Source of the DNA: Aquisediminimonas profunda
GTDB taxonomy: Bacteria > Pseudomonadota > Alphaproteobacteria > Sphingomonadales > Sphingomonadaceae
NCBI RefSeq assembly: GCF_019443285.1
Contig: NZ_CP080327.1
Coordinates: 3,220,001-3,284,000 of the forward strand
DNA: 64,000 nucleotides
Direction: 5' to 3'
Below are positions 47,783 to 56,056 of the stretch, piece after piece. The translations under genes were made by a program, and so were the position numbers. Within the stretch, counting starts at the first letter, position 1. Each line of letters opens with the position of its first letter. The notes beneath the pieces were generated by a model. That model had not been told where the DNA came from. It ran no database searches and saw only the letters and a program-made list of their open reading frames with translations.

Positions 47783-49143
47783 CAGACCCTCAGCAGCAGG
47801 TGTTCGCGTTCCCAGGAACTGATCACCGACTGATAGGCGAACAGCTCCGCTTCCTTGATAGCGTAAAACAGATCAAAGAAATCCTCTCCCAAATGCGCGC
47901 GAACCTGTTTGGCGTGGCTGAAACGGTCGAGCGCTGCTTCCAGAGTGCGCGGAAGAGTTCGGGCGCGATTATAGGCATTGCCGGTGATGCTCTTTGGTGG
48001 CTGCATCCGTTCGACCATGCCGATATAGCCGCAGACCAGCGACGATGCGATGGCAAGATAGGGGTTTGCGTCGGCGCCGGGCAGTCGGTTCTCGATGCGC
48101 CGATCCTTCGATTCCGACACGGGGATGCGCAATCCGCATGAACGGTTGTCTGCCCCCCATTGCACGTTGATCGGGGCAGACGTGTCGGGTCTCATCCGAC
48201 GGAAGCTGTTCACGTTGGGCGCAAACAAGGGCGTCACTTGCGGCAGCAATCGGGCGAGCCCCGCGATATAGCTTCGGAACAAGGATGAATCCCGGCCGTT
48301 GGGCGTCGAGAAGATATTGCGCCCGCTGGACTCTTCCAGGATCGATTGGTGAATGTGCATGGCACTGCCCGGTTGGTCGGACATGGGCTTGGCGAGGAAT
48401 GTCGCATAGACTCCATGCTCCAGCGCCACCTGCCTGACAATGCGCTTGAAGAGCAGCACCTGGTCAGCCAGCGCAAGCGCATCGCCATGCACGAAATTGA
48501 CTTCAAGCTGGGCCGCGCCGGACTCGTGGATCATCGTATCGATGTTGAGTTCCGCTTTCTCGCAGAAGTCATAGATATGCTCGATGATGTCTTCAAATTC
48601 GCCCAGTGCCTCAAGCCCGAATGGTTGGCTGGCCGTTTCGGCACGGCCTGAGCGCCCGGTGGGCGGGACGAGCGGGAAATCTGCATCTGTGTTCTTGGAA
48701 ACAAGATAAAACTCGACCTCCGGCGCCACGACCGGCTGCCATCCACGCTTGGCATAGAGCGCGAGAACCTTCTTCAGGATCATGCGCGGCGCAACCGAGA
48801 GCGCCTTTCCATCCCGGCTATAGGCATCTGCAATGACATAGGCGGTGGGTGAAGCAAAGCCGGGGGCTACCCGAATAGTCGAAGGATCCGGGACGAGCAC
48901 CAGATCCGGATCGACATCGGGAATGATGCTGTCGATATTTTCCGGATATTCACCGGTGACTGTCACGCTGAAAACGCTCGCCGGGATGCGCAGCGTGCGT
49001 TCCTCGACGGATTTCAGAAACTTGTTTGCCGGAAGGACCTTGCCCCTCTGGATTCCGTTGATGTCCGGAATAATGCACTCGACTTCGGTTATGCCGCGCT
49101 CGCTGATCCACTTCGCAAGACTGGTGGTCACTGTGTCACACAT
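47782..49143 (-). CDS. Gamma-glutamylpolyamine synthetase-like glutamine synthetase family protein, 453 aa (copy 2)
   Basis: This is a second PuuA-type ligase. It has VECIIPDINGIQRGKVLP at the N-terminus, VAPEVEFYLVSK, IHESGAAQLEVNF, SAMHIHQS, GADNRSCGLRIP and ANPYLAIASSLVCGY. It differs strongly from copy 1, so the two are not a recent duplication and may use different polyamines (for example spermidine versus putrescine). The ATG at 49143 sits directly after a 27-base hairpin (49144-49170), and the G-rich ribosome binding site candidate lies on the far side of it. A GTG two codons upstream lies within the stem. Confidence 0.87.
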   Translation of the reverse strand: MCDTVTTSLAKWISERGITEVECIIPDINGIQRGKVLPANKFLKSVEERTLRIPASVFSVTVTGEYPENIDSIIPDVDPDLVLVPDPSTIRVAPGFASPTAYVIADAYSRDGKALSVAPRMILKKVLALYAKRGWQPVVAPEVEFYLVSKNTDADFPLVPPTGRSGRAETASQPFGLEALGEFEDIIEHIYDFCEKAELNIDTMIHESGAAQLEVNFVHGDALALADQVLLFKRIVRQVALEHGVYATFLAKPMSDQPGSAMHIHQSILEESSGRNIFSTPNGRDSSLFRSYIAGLARLLPQVTPLFAPNVNSFRRMRPDTSAPINVQWGADNRSCGLRIPVSESKDRRIENRLPGADANPYLAIASSLVCGYIGMVERMQPPKSITGNAYNRARTLPRTLEAALDRFSHAKQVRAHLGEDFFDLFYAIKEAELFAYQSVISSWEREHLLLRV

Positions 49144-49170
49144 GGGCACGGCGGCAAAGCCGCCGTGCCC
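49144..49170 (-). promoter_or_regulatory. 12-bp perfect hairpin between ribosome binding site and start codon of the second puuA-like gene
   Basis: GGGCACGGCGGC (49144-49155) pairs perfectly with 49159-49170 around AAA. On the minus strand it follows the porin stop and AAAGGGGGG and ends directly at the ATG. No T-run follows, so it is not a classical terminator. It could set porin/ligase stoichiometry or bring the ribosome binding site to the start codon. Confidence 0.55.
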
Positions 49171-49175
49171 CCCTT

Positions 49176-49877
49176 TCAGAATGATTTTGTAATCGAAAAT
49201 ACGGCCGTGGCCTTGCCCGCTGTCGAGAAGGCTCTCGCCGTGTCGACATAGTCGAGTGTGGCCGTAAAGCCCTTGCCAAGGTCATAGCTTGCCCCGAGCA
49301 GCCAATCGCGCTTCTTGTCGCCAAAGGCGCCGTCTTCATAGCCGAATGTGCCATGCAGCGAGATCGGCGAATCCTTGAGCGGCAATTCACCGGAAATATA
49401 GACATAGGTATTGTCGGTGCTGCCGATGTTGTTCTGGCTCGGCGCGTAAGCGGCGCCAAGTGTTACCGTCGCCGGTCCGACCGGAACGCCGATCGATCCG
49501 TAGAGTTCAAGGTAGTTGAAGCTGCTGTTGCCGGGATAAAGATAGGCAAGCACACCGCCATCGAGCGAGACCTTGCCAACATCCTTCGAAAAGCCCAGCG
49601 ACAGGTCGAGTTCAACATCATCCGAGCCACTGCCCAGATCCACATTGCTTGCCCATGCAGTCACATAAAGGCCGGATTCGTGCGTAACGGTCAGTTCCGC
49701 CGTTACTTCAGGGTCTTTGCCTGAAAGCGAAAGTCCGCGGAAGCGATAATCGGTAAATGCACCAACTTCCGCATCGATTTCAAAGGCTCCCGAAGGCTCT
49801 TCTTTGGCGTCCTGAGCAAACGCGATTTGAGGCATGACGATCAAGGCTGCAGCCGCGATCAGGATGCGGGTTTTCAT
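49176..49877 (-). CDS. TorF family putative porin, 233 aa
   Basis: A signal peptide (about 1-22, ending IAFA) is followed by an outer-membrane beta-barrel with alternating strands, for example VGAFTDYRFRGLSLS near the N-terminus and TAVFSITKSF with terminal Phe. The FTDYRFRGLS motif is the TorF (Gcw_chp) family signature. It is first in the polyamine run, so it may pass polyamines through the outer membrane, which is an inference. I chose the ATG at 49877 with GGGGA as ribosome binding site. The upstream frame lacks a signal sequence. Confidence 0.9.
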   Translation of the reverse strand: MKTRILIAAAALIVMPQIAFAQDAKEEPSGAFEIDAEVGAFTDYRFRGLSLSGKDPEVTAELTVTHESGLYVTAWASNVDLGSGSDDVELDLSLGFSKDVGKVSLDGGVLAYLYPGNSSFNYLELYGSIGVPVGPATVTLGAAYAPSQNNIGSTDNTYVYISGELPLKDSPISLHGTFGYEDGAFGDKKRDWLLGASYDLGKGFTATLDYVDTARAFSTAGKATAVFSITKSF

Positions 49878-50044
49878 ATTTGGTCCCCTTTTAGGCGTTG
49901 TTCTGTGCACCGCCTCCCTGTTTGAAATTGGTCGGTGCCAGTCGAGCCTAGCCTTTTTGTGCCTGAGCAGCAACGGGGGCAGGCTGGCAGGCTCTGCCGA
50001 GTTGGACTAAGGGCGGGAACTTCACATCGAATTCAGGTGACCCG

Positions 50045-51358
50045 ATGACCGAACCCAATGATCTGTCTGCCTTCTGGATGCCCTTCACAAACAACCGCGG
50101 CTTCAAGGCATCGCCGCGCATGTTCGCATCCGCCAGTGACATGCATTATGTGTCGACGGCCGGACACAGGGTTCTCGATGCGACTGGTGGATTGTGGTGT
50201 GTCAACGCAGGCCATGGGCGCGCCAAGATTGTCGAGGCTATCCAACATGCGGCGGCAAAGCTCGATTTTGCCCCCACGTTCCAGTTGGCTCACCCGATCG
50301 CGTTCGAAGCCGCATCCCGATTGTCGCTGATCATGCCAGAGGGGATGGACCGGATATTCTTCACAAACTCCGGATCAGAGTCGGTCGACACGGCGCTGAA
50401 GATTGCGCTTGCCTACCAGAAGGCTCGGGGCCAGGCCGGTCGCACTCGCCTGATCGGGCGGGAGAGAGGCTATCACGGTGTCGGCTTTGGCGGGATTTCT
50501 GTCGGCGGGATTGTCGGCAACCGGCGCCAGTTCGGCACGCTGCTGACCGGCGTCGATCACATGCGCCATACCCATGATCTTGCCCGCAATGCCTTCAGCA
50601 AAGGGCAGCCCTTGCACGGAGCCGAACTCGCCGAAGACCTCGAACGGATCGTCGCCCTGCACGGCGCCGAGACGATCGCTGCTGTCATTGTCGAGCCTGT
50701 GGCCGGCTCGACAGGGGTTCTCGTGCCTCCGGTCGGCTATCTCGAGCGCTTGCGTGCAATTTGCGATCAACACGGGATACTTCTGATTTTCGACGAGGTC
50801 ATTACCGCCTTTGGACGGGTTGGCGCAGCGACGGGAGCAGAACGGTTCGGTGTAACGCCTGACATCATCACGATGGCAAAGGGACTGACAAATGCCGCGG
50901 TCCCGATGGGCGCTGTTGCCGTAAAGCGCGACGTTCATGACATGATCGTGAATAACGCTCCGGAGGGCATCGAGCTTTTCCATGGCTACACATATTCCGG
51001 CCACCCCCTCGCCTGTGCTGCAGCCATCGCAACACTGGATCTCTATCAGGACGAGGGACTGTTTGATCGTGCCCGTTCACTCGAAGAGGCATGGGCCAAT
51101 GGCGTTCACTCGATGAGAGGAACGCGCCATGTCATCGATTGCCGCAATTTCGGCCTGATCGGCGGAATCGAGTTGGAGCCGCGCCCCGGTGCGCCGACCA
51201 AACGCGCCATGGAAATCTTTCATCGAGCGTTTGACGAGGGCCTTTTGATCCGGGTAACCGGAGACATCATCGCGCTGTCGCCGCCTCTCATTATCTCGCC
51301 ACAGCAAATTGACGAGATCTTCGAAAAGCTCACCCGGATCATTGCAACAGTCGATTGA
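50045..51358 (+). CDS. Class III omega-amino acid-pyruvate aminotransferase, 437 aa
   Basis: This PLP aminotransferase has FWMPFTNNRGFK at the N-terminus, DATGGLWCVNAGHGR, FFTNSGSESVDTAL, IFDEVITAFGRVG and the Schiff-base Lys in TMAKGLTNA. The FWMPFTxNRxFK start is the hallmark of beta-alanine/omega-amino acid-pyruvate transaminases. It is divergent from the TorF-like porin with a shared 167-bp promoter region, so it is likely co-regulated with the polyamine genes and may deal with beta-alanine or GABA formed there. AGGTGA precedes the ATG. Confidence 0.9.
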   Translation: MTEPNDLSAFWMPFTNNRGFKASPRMFASASDMHYVSTAGHRVLDATGGLWCVNAGHGRAKIVEAIQHAAAKLDFAPTFQLAHPIAFEAASRLSLIMPEGMDRIFFTNSGSESVDTALKIALAYQKARGQAGRTRLIGRERGYHGVGFGGISVGGIVGNRRQFGTLLTGVDHMRHTHDLARNAFSKGQPLHGAELAEDLERIVALHGAETIAAVIVEPVAGSTGVLVPPVGYLERLRAICDQHGILLIFDEVITAFGRVGAATGAERFGVTPDIITMAKGLTNAAVPMGAVAVKRDVHDMIVNNAPEGIELFHGYTYSGHPLACAAAIATLDLYQDEGLFDRARSLEEAWANGVHSMRGTRHVIDCRNFGLIGGIELEPRPGAPTKRAMEIFHRAFDEGLLIRVTGDIIALSPPLIISPQQIDEIFEKLTRIIATVD

Positions 51359-51391
51359 ATTCCCAAAGGACGCGGGGCAGACGATCGTATT

Positions 51392-52243
51392 CTAGCTGGC
51401 GCTGGCTTGACCCAAAATGCGGTCTTCGATCCAGTTGCGGATTTCGAGGCGGCGACGGCCATCGTCGGTGATGTCCTCATCGACACCCAATTGCCAGGCT
51501 AGTCCGGTGTCGTCCGGGTTGGCGGCGAGCTCCCTCAATTGCCCGACGTAACGCGCCAGATCATCACCGGAATTGAAGAAGCCCTGCGCCACCATGTCAT
51601 CGGCATAGAGGGTATAGAGCTGAGCCAATTGCTCGAGATCGAATTCCGGATGATATTGCACCGCCCAGACTTCGGATTTGCCAAGCGGAACCACCGCCGC
51701 CTGAACGAGGCTGTGCCTGTTTGATGCCAGCAGGGTTGCGGAGGACGGCAATTCGATGACTTCGTCATAGTGAATGCAGGGCGCGTCAAAGACCTTGCCC
51801 TTGCCGCGAAAGATCGGGTGGTCGGCGCCTGCTTCACTCGTCTCAATCTTGCGGGCGAAACCGACTTCCCTGCCCTTCGGATTATAGGCCACAACCCCGC
51901 CGGCGGCCATCACGGCAATTTGCAGTCCCCAGCAGCTGCCGAATATCGGTAGGCCGGCGTTGGCAGCCTCTGCAACCAGCGCAATCTGGTTGGTTACGGC
52001 AAATTCCTTGTCATAGGCATGCAGCGAAGATCCCGTGATGACCAAACCGTCATAGTCCGACCAAGACCGACCCATGGGCATCTGCCAGTCTCTGTCTGCT
52101 GCGTACACAACATCAAGTTCCAGTTCGGGAAAGTGCGCGCGAATGGCAATCGCGTAGATTTCCGAAGAGGACCGAACACCCAAACCTGCAGCCAGCTTGC
52201 GCTTTTCGGCAACATTGCCATCCATCAACAAAAGACGAGACAT
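51392..52243 (-). CDS. Class I glutamine amidotransferase-like protein, 283 aa
   Basis: This protein has the Cys-His-Glu triad of class I amidotransferases: Cys104 in GSCWGLQIA, and His198 and Glu200 in QYHPEFD. It belongs to the stand-alone GuaA-like branch without a synthase partner. Stand-alone members often hydrolyse gamma-glutamyl amides. In this locus it could replace PuuD, the gamma-glutamyl-GABA hydrolase, which otherwise is missing. That role is inferred. It is convergent with the aminotransferase at 50045, 33 bases apart. Confidence 0.85.
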   Translation of the reverse strand: MSRLLLMDGNVAEKRKLAAGLGVRSSSEIYAIAIRAHFPELELDVVYAADRDWQMPMGRSWSDYDGLVITGSSLHAYDKEFAVTNQIALVAEAANAGLPIFGSCWGLQIAVMAAGGVVAYNPKGREVGFARKIETSEAGADHPIFRGKGKVFDAPCIHYDEVIELPSSATLLASNRHSLVQAAVVPLGKSEVWAVQYHPEFDLEQLAQLYTLYADDMVAQGFFNSGDDLARYVGQLRELAANPDDTGLAWQLGVDEDITDDGRRRLEIRNWIEDRILGQASAS

Positions 52244-52587
52244 TCTAGATCGTTAATCCTCGAAGCTGAAACCCTTACTGGACCACTTGGCCCGGATAGC
52301 CGTTCGATGCCCGAACGACCGCAAGCGCATCTAGCGCAATCTTTCTTACACTGCGAGCGAAAGCCTGTGATCGCAGTCCGGGATTCAGTTCGGTCAAACA
52401 GGAAAACAGCAAGCGTAGATTGAGTGGTCAGGGTCATGCCTCTTTTGACGGTATGTGCGTCAGCCCCGGCGGGCTAAGCAATGCAAAACAGGAATGAGGG
52501 AGGGCGACAATTGCCGGTCAAAGCAACACGCAGACGGATGCACGTCGCGGGCACGCAGCACCACCCGGAAATGCCGAAGGTGGCGCG
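52244..52587. other. 344-bp gap between divergent amidotransferase and MFS genes
   Basis: No convincing gene is present. It should contain the two divergent promoters. A 6-bp inverted repeat CGTTCG/CGAACG with five-base spacer lies at 52301-52317 and may be an operator. Short frames on both strands have no ribosome binding site. Confidence 0.6.
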
Positions 52588-53844
52588 GTGAAGGATCATC
52601 CAGCCTATCGCTATTATGTCCTCGGGCTCTTTACACTGACGCTGATGTTCAGCGTGGCTGATCGATTGGTGCTTTCGATCCTGTTGCAAGACATAAAGCG
52701 GGAATTTGTGCTGTCCGACAGCCAGTTGGGACTCCTGGCGGGGTTCGCCTTCACTATGTTCTACGTCATTGCAGGGTTCCCTATGGCCCGGCTCGCAGAC
52801 CGGGCAAACCGCAAATCCATCGTTGCTGCAGCATTGGGCTTCTGGAGCTTGATGACGGCGGTATCCGGACTCGCAGTTGGATTTTGGTCACTGTTTCTCG
52901 CACGCATTGGCGTGGGAATGGGCGAAGGGGCGAGCGGCCCATCCTCTCAATCGGTACTGGCAGATTATTTCCGACCCGGTGAACTCCCGCGCGCGATGGG
53001 AATTCTGACCCTCGGATCGACGATCGGTACGGCCATCGGGCTGATGGCGGGAGGACTCTTTGCTTCACTCTATGGGTGGAGGATGAGCTTCATCCTGCTT
53101 GGCATTCCCGGAATGCTGCTGGCACTCTTGCTCTTTGCGACGGTTCGCGAGCCTGAACGCGGCCGTTATTCCGCCGGGGGAGCCGAATCTGCGGCGCAGC
53201 GGCCCCTTGGTGCAACGATCCGCTCTCTCCTTTCCAACCGGGTCTATCTGGGGCTCATCACCGGCTATGCCGTCCAGATCATGATTGGATACGCAATTGC
53301 GATCTGGATGGCGCCCATCATGCTGCGCAGCTTTGGCCTGTCGACCCGCGACGTCGGCTTCTATCTTGGGCTCGCCTTTGTCCTCGGCGGCATACCCGGC
53401 CCGATTCTGGGAGGCGTCTTGAGCGAATGGCTTTCGCGCCGGGACATTCGCTGGTTCGCATGGATTCCCGGTCTGGCTGGAATTCTGTGTCTGCCGCCCT
53501 TGTGGTTCAGCCTTTCTGCAACCACCTTCTGGCCATTCCTCGGTCTCTTTGCGCTGGCCTATGGCATCTTCCTGACAAGTCAGGCGCCAATCCTCTCTTC
53601 CATACAGAACAGTGTTTTGCCGTCCGAGCGCGGATTCGCAGTCGCCTTGGCCTTGCTTTTTAACAACCTTCTTGGCCAGGCACTGAGCGCCGCGGCAATT
53701 GGGCGACTGAGCGACATGTGGCATCCCGAGTTTGGCGATTTCGCTCTCAACCTGGCCGTGATGGCAGTCTGCGTCAGCGCTGGTGTCTTGGGCTTCGGTG
53801 TCTTTGTCTGGACCGGTCGGCAGATGCGTCGTTCAAACATGTAA
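52588..53844 (+). CDS. Spinster-like MFS transporter, 418 aa
   Basis: This is a 12-helix inner-membrane carrier. The first loop has the MFS signature FPMARLADRANRKS, and the segment ARIGVGMGEGASGPSSQSVLADYF is the spinster (spns) branch signature common in sphingomonads. The GTG start has AAGGTGG upstream, and no in-frame ATG gives the first helix. The substrate is unknown. It is divergent from the amidotransferase and convergent with the tetR-type gene, so it may belong to neither neighbouring system. Confidence 0.9.
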   Translation: MKDHPAYRYYVLGLFTLTLMFSVADRLVLSILLQDIKREFVLSDSQLGLLAGFAFTMFYVIAGFPMARLADRANRKSIVAAALGFWSLMTAVSGLAVGFWSLFLARIGVGMGEGASGPSSQSVLADYFRPGELPRAMGILTLGSTIGTAIGLMAGGLFASLYGWRMSFILLGIPGMLLALLLFATVREPERGRYSAGGAESAAQRPLGATIRSLLSNRVYLGLITGYAVQIMIGYAIAIWMAPIMLRSFGLSTRDVGFYLGLAFVLGGIPGPILGGVLSEWLSRRDIRWFAWIPGLAGILCLPPLWFSLSATTFWPFLGLFALAYGIFLTSQAPILSSIQNSVLPSERGFAVALALLFNNLLGQALSAAAIGRLSDMWHPEFGDFALNLAVMAVCVSAGVLGFGVFVWTGRQMRRSNM

Positions 53845-53894
53845 GCACGATCCGGGTGCTCGAGGCGTGTCGGACGAGAGGAGCGAGAACGCAG

Positions 53895-54560
53895 CTAGGC
53901 CCGACGGGCCATTTCCTCCCCTTCCGGCTGATAGGCTGCAAGGAAGGCGCGCACGGCCGAGCTGACTTCGCCGTCGATCACTGTCCTGTCGGGCCGCGGA
54001 GCGGCGCCGAGCAAGTGCCGGTAAAAACTGCCAGACTGGCAAAGCCCAAGAAAATGTGAGGCTGCACTGACCGGATCGGCGGAACGCAGACGGCCTTTCT
54101 CCATCTGCATGGCAAGCCATGCAGCCGTCCGCTGCTGGCCGCGCTGAGCTCCCCGTTCCCACAACGTGCGTCCAAGTTCGGGAAAGCGCCCCGCCTCGCC
54201 GACGACGACTCTATGAAGAGCCACTATCTGAGGGCGCAGGATCGTCGCCAGGATCGACTGACCCAGTGCCGTCAGCGTTTCTGACAAGTCGCCATCCTCC
54301 GGAAGCTCCAGCCGCAGCGCTTCGCCATACCGTTCCACCTGGTCGTCGACCACGGCGGCGAACAAATCCTGCTTGTTGCGAAAATAGCTCCACAATGTGG
54401 TCTTGGAACCGCCGAGTTCGGCCGCAATGCTGGACATCGAGGTCTGTCCGTAACCATGACGCAGGAAGGCTTTGCGCGCCGTCGCCACAATGGCGCGGAC
54501 GCGGGTTTCGTGCCTGTCCGGATCCTTCCCTCTCACAAAAATCGTACTACACAGTATCAT
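53895..54560 (-). CDS. TetR/AcrR family transcriptional regulator of the efflux operon, 221 aa
   Basis: An N-terminal helix-turn-helix (RAIVATARKAFLRHGYGQTS, then MSSIAAELGGSKTTLWSYF) is followed by a C-terminal ligand domain of the AcrR/TetR_C type. It is divergent from the efflux operon, the usual layout for a local repressor. The start is not settled. The ATG at 54560 was kept, but a GTG at 54536 fits better with a minus-strand promoter (TTGTCA, 17-base gap, TAGTAC at 54549-54544) whose transcript would begin almost at that GTG, i.e. leaderless. Neither start has a Shine-Dalgarno sequence. Confidence 0.9.
   Translation of the reverse strand: MILCSTIFVRGKDPDRHETRVRAIVATARKAFLRHGYGQTSMSSIAAELGGSKTTLWSYFRNKQDLFAAVVDDQVERYGEALRLELPEDGDLSETLTALGQSILATILRPQIVALHRVVVGEAGRFPELGRTLWERGAQRGQQRTAAWLAMQMEKGRLRSADPVSAASHFLGLCQSGSFYRHLLGAAPRPDRTVIDGEVSSAVRAFLAAYQPEGEEMARRA
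54543..54557. promoter_or_regulatory. Candidate TetR-family operator, copy 1
   Basis: CGTACTACACAGTAT matches copy 2 at 54596 in 11 of 15 positions with the halves CGTAC and CAGTA conserved. It overlaps the predicted -10 of the regulator promoter. An autoregulatory site is inferred. Confidence 0.5.
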
Positions 54561-54595
54561 TCTGATTGACAAGAAGTGCCCGCCGGGGCCAAGAG

Positions 54596-54610
54596 CGTAC
54601 CATGCAGTAC
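54596..54610. promoter_or_regulatory. Candidate TetR-family operator, copy 2
   Basis: CGTACCATGCAGTAC, extended by one G, has inverted CGTAC/GTACG arms six bases apart. It overlaps the start codon of the efflux channel gene (54602). Binding here would block the efflux operon. Confidence 0.5.
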
Positions 54611-56056
54611 GGTATTCAAACCGGCCAGTGGTTTGCCGTGCTGGCGCTGATTGGCGCAGCGTCGGGTTGCGCCCTCCCGCCAGCGCCCCGGCAGCCAATG
54701 CCAATGATGACCGTTCCGTCGCTGGGAAATGGCGAAGGACCGTCGGACAGTACGGCTGATTTTCCGAAAGACAATTGGTGGACAGCCTATGGCGATGCTG
54801 GTCTCAACGCGCTGATCGAAGAGGGGTTGGGCAAGTCGCCCGATGTCGCAATGGCTGCCGCGCGGATACGGGCGGCCGATGCTGCAACAGAACGGGCGGG
54901 CGGCGCCTTGCAGCCGTCACTGTCCATCGATGGGACTGTGGGCGGCAACAAGCAAAGCTACAACCTTGGCATTCCAGCGCAGTTCATTCCAAAGGGCATC
55001 ATTGAAACCGGCAAACTATCGGCCACTCTCGGGCTGAATCTGGATCTGTGGGGCCGAAACCGGGCTGCCTTGGCGGCTGCCCGCGGCGAAGCCGAGGCCA
55101 CGCGCGTCGATGCTGCCCAGGCAAGGCTGCTGCTGGCGAGCGGAATAGCGCTAAGCTGGGGCAATCTGGCCCAGCTTCTTGCCAGCCGCGAACTCGCAGT
55201 CCGTTCGGTTGACGCCTTGCGGGGAATCGAAAAATTGACCCATGAGCGGGTCGAGGCCGGCATCGACAATCAGGCTGATCACGAATTGGCAACCTCGCGG
55301 CGGGCCGGAGCAGAACAGGCTCAGGCAGCGATCGACGAATTGATTGCACTGGAGCGCAACAGGCTGGCCGCGCTGGTCGGAGCAGGGCCCGAGCGGGCAC
55401 GGCTGCTCCCCATTCCAGCGCAGAACCTGCCCGCTGTTTCCGAGGCACCCGCCAACCTCGCAGCAAATCTCCTCGGTCGTCGTCCCGATATCGTTTCTGC
55501 CAGATTGCGCGCCGAGGCTGCCACGTTTCGCGTGAAATCGGCCCGAAGGGCCTTTTATCCCGATATCAATCTGGCGGCAGTCGTTGGCCTGCAATCGCTC
55601 GGACTGGGTCAGTTGTTCAATTCGGGGTCCCAGTACGCAAACTTCGGACCGGCAGCCACGCTGCCAATCTTTGATGGTCAGCGACTGCGCAGCAACTACA
55701 GGACGGCAGAAGCCGACTATGATCAGGCAGTCGCTCGCTATGATCAGACCTTGCTGACAGCTTTGCGCGAAGTGGCCGATACGCTTGAGTCGAAGCGTGC
55801 GCTGACCGAGCGGCTGGCCATGGCAAAGACTGCTGCGCAATCCGCGCAGGAAGCCGCGCGTCTCATGCGCCTGCGTCACGACGAAGGAGTCGCCAACCTG
55901 CTGCAGGTCTTGACGGCGGAGGATAATGCCTTGGCAAGCCAGCGAACCTTGGCCGAGCTGAACGCCCGCGGGTTTCTGCTCGACATTACACTGGTCCGGG
56001 CTCTGGGAGGCGGATTCTCCGCTCCTGCAGCGGACAGGGAGCAACCAGACAGATGA
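54602..56056 (+). CDS. NodT/OprM-type outer-membrane efflux lipoprotein, 484 aa
   Basis: This is the outer-membrane channel of a tripartite pump. The signal sequence ends in a lipobox AASGC. The mature protein has two OEP repeats, with the family motifs NWWTAYGD near the start, RADAATERAGG-like helices, LGRRPDIVSARLRAEAA and RLRSNYRTAEADYDQAV. I chose the ATG at 54602 with AAGAG upstream. An in-frame TTG at 54566 would spoil the signal sequence. The stop overlaps the adaptor gene by ATGA. Confidence 0.93.
   Translation: MQYGIQTGQWFAVLALIGAASGCALPPAPRQPMPMMTVPSLGNGEGPSDSTADFPKDNWWTAYGDAGLNALIEEGLGKSPDVAMAAARIRAADAATERAGGALQPSLSIDGTVGGNKQSYNLGIPAQFIPKGIIETGKLSATLGLNLDLWGRNRAALAAARGEAEATRVDAAQARLLLASGIALSWGNLAQLLASRELAVRSVDALRGIEKLTHERVEAGIDNQADHELATSRRAGAEQAQAAIDELIALERNRLAALVGAGPERARLLPIPAQNLPAVSEAPANLAANLLGRRPDIVSARLRAEAATFRVKSARRAFYPDINLAAVVGLQSLGLGQLFNSGSQYANFGPAATLPIFDGQRLRSNYRTAEADYDQAVARYDQTLLTALREVADTLESKRALTERLAMAKTAAQSAQEAARLMRLRHDEGVANLLQVLTAEDNALASQRTLAELNARGFLLDITLVRALGGGFSAPAADREQPDR

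Noticed and set aside
43804-49143. Housekeeping glutamine synthetase GlnA
   Set aside because: Both glutamine synthetase-like proteins are divergent, sit in a polyamine operon and lack the typical GlnA context (glnB, ntrBC). PuuA-type activity is more likely.
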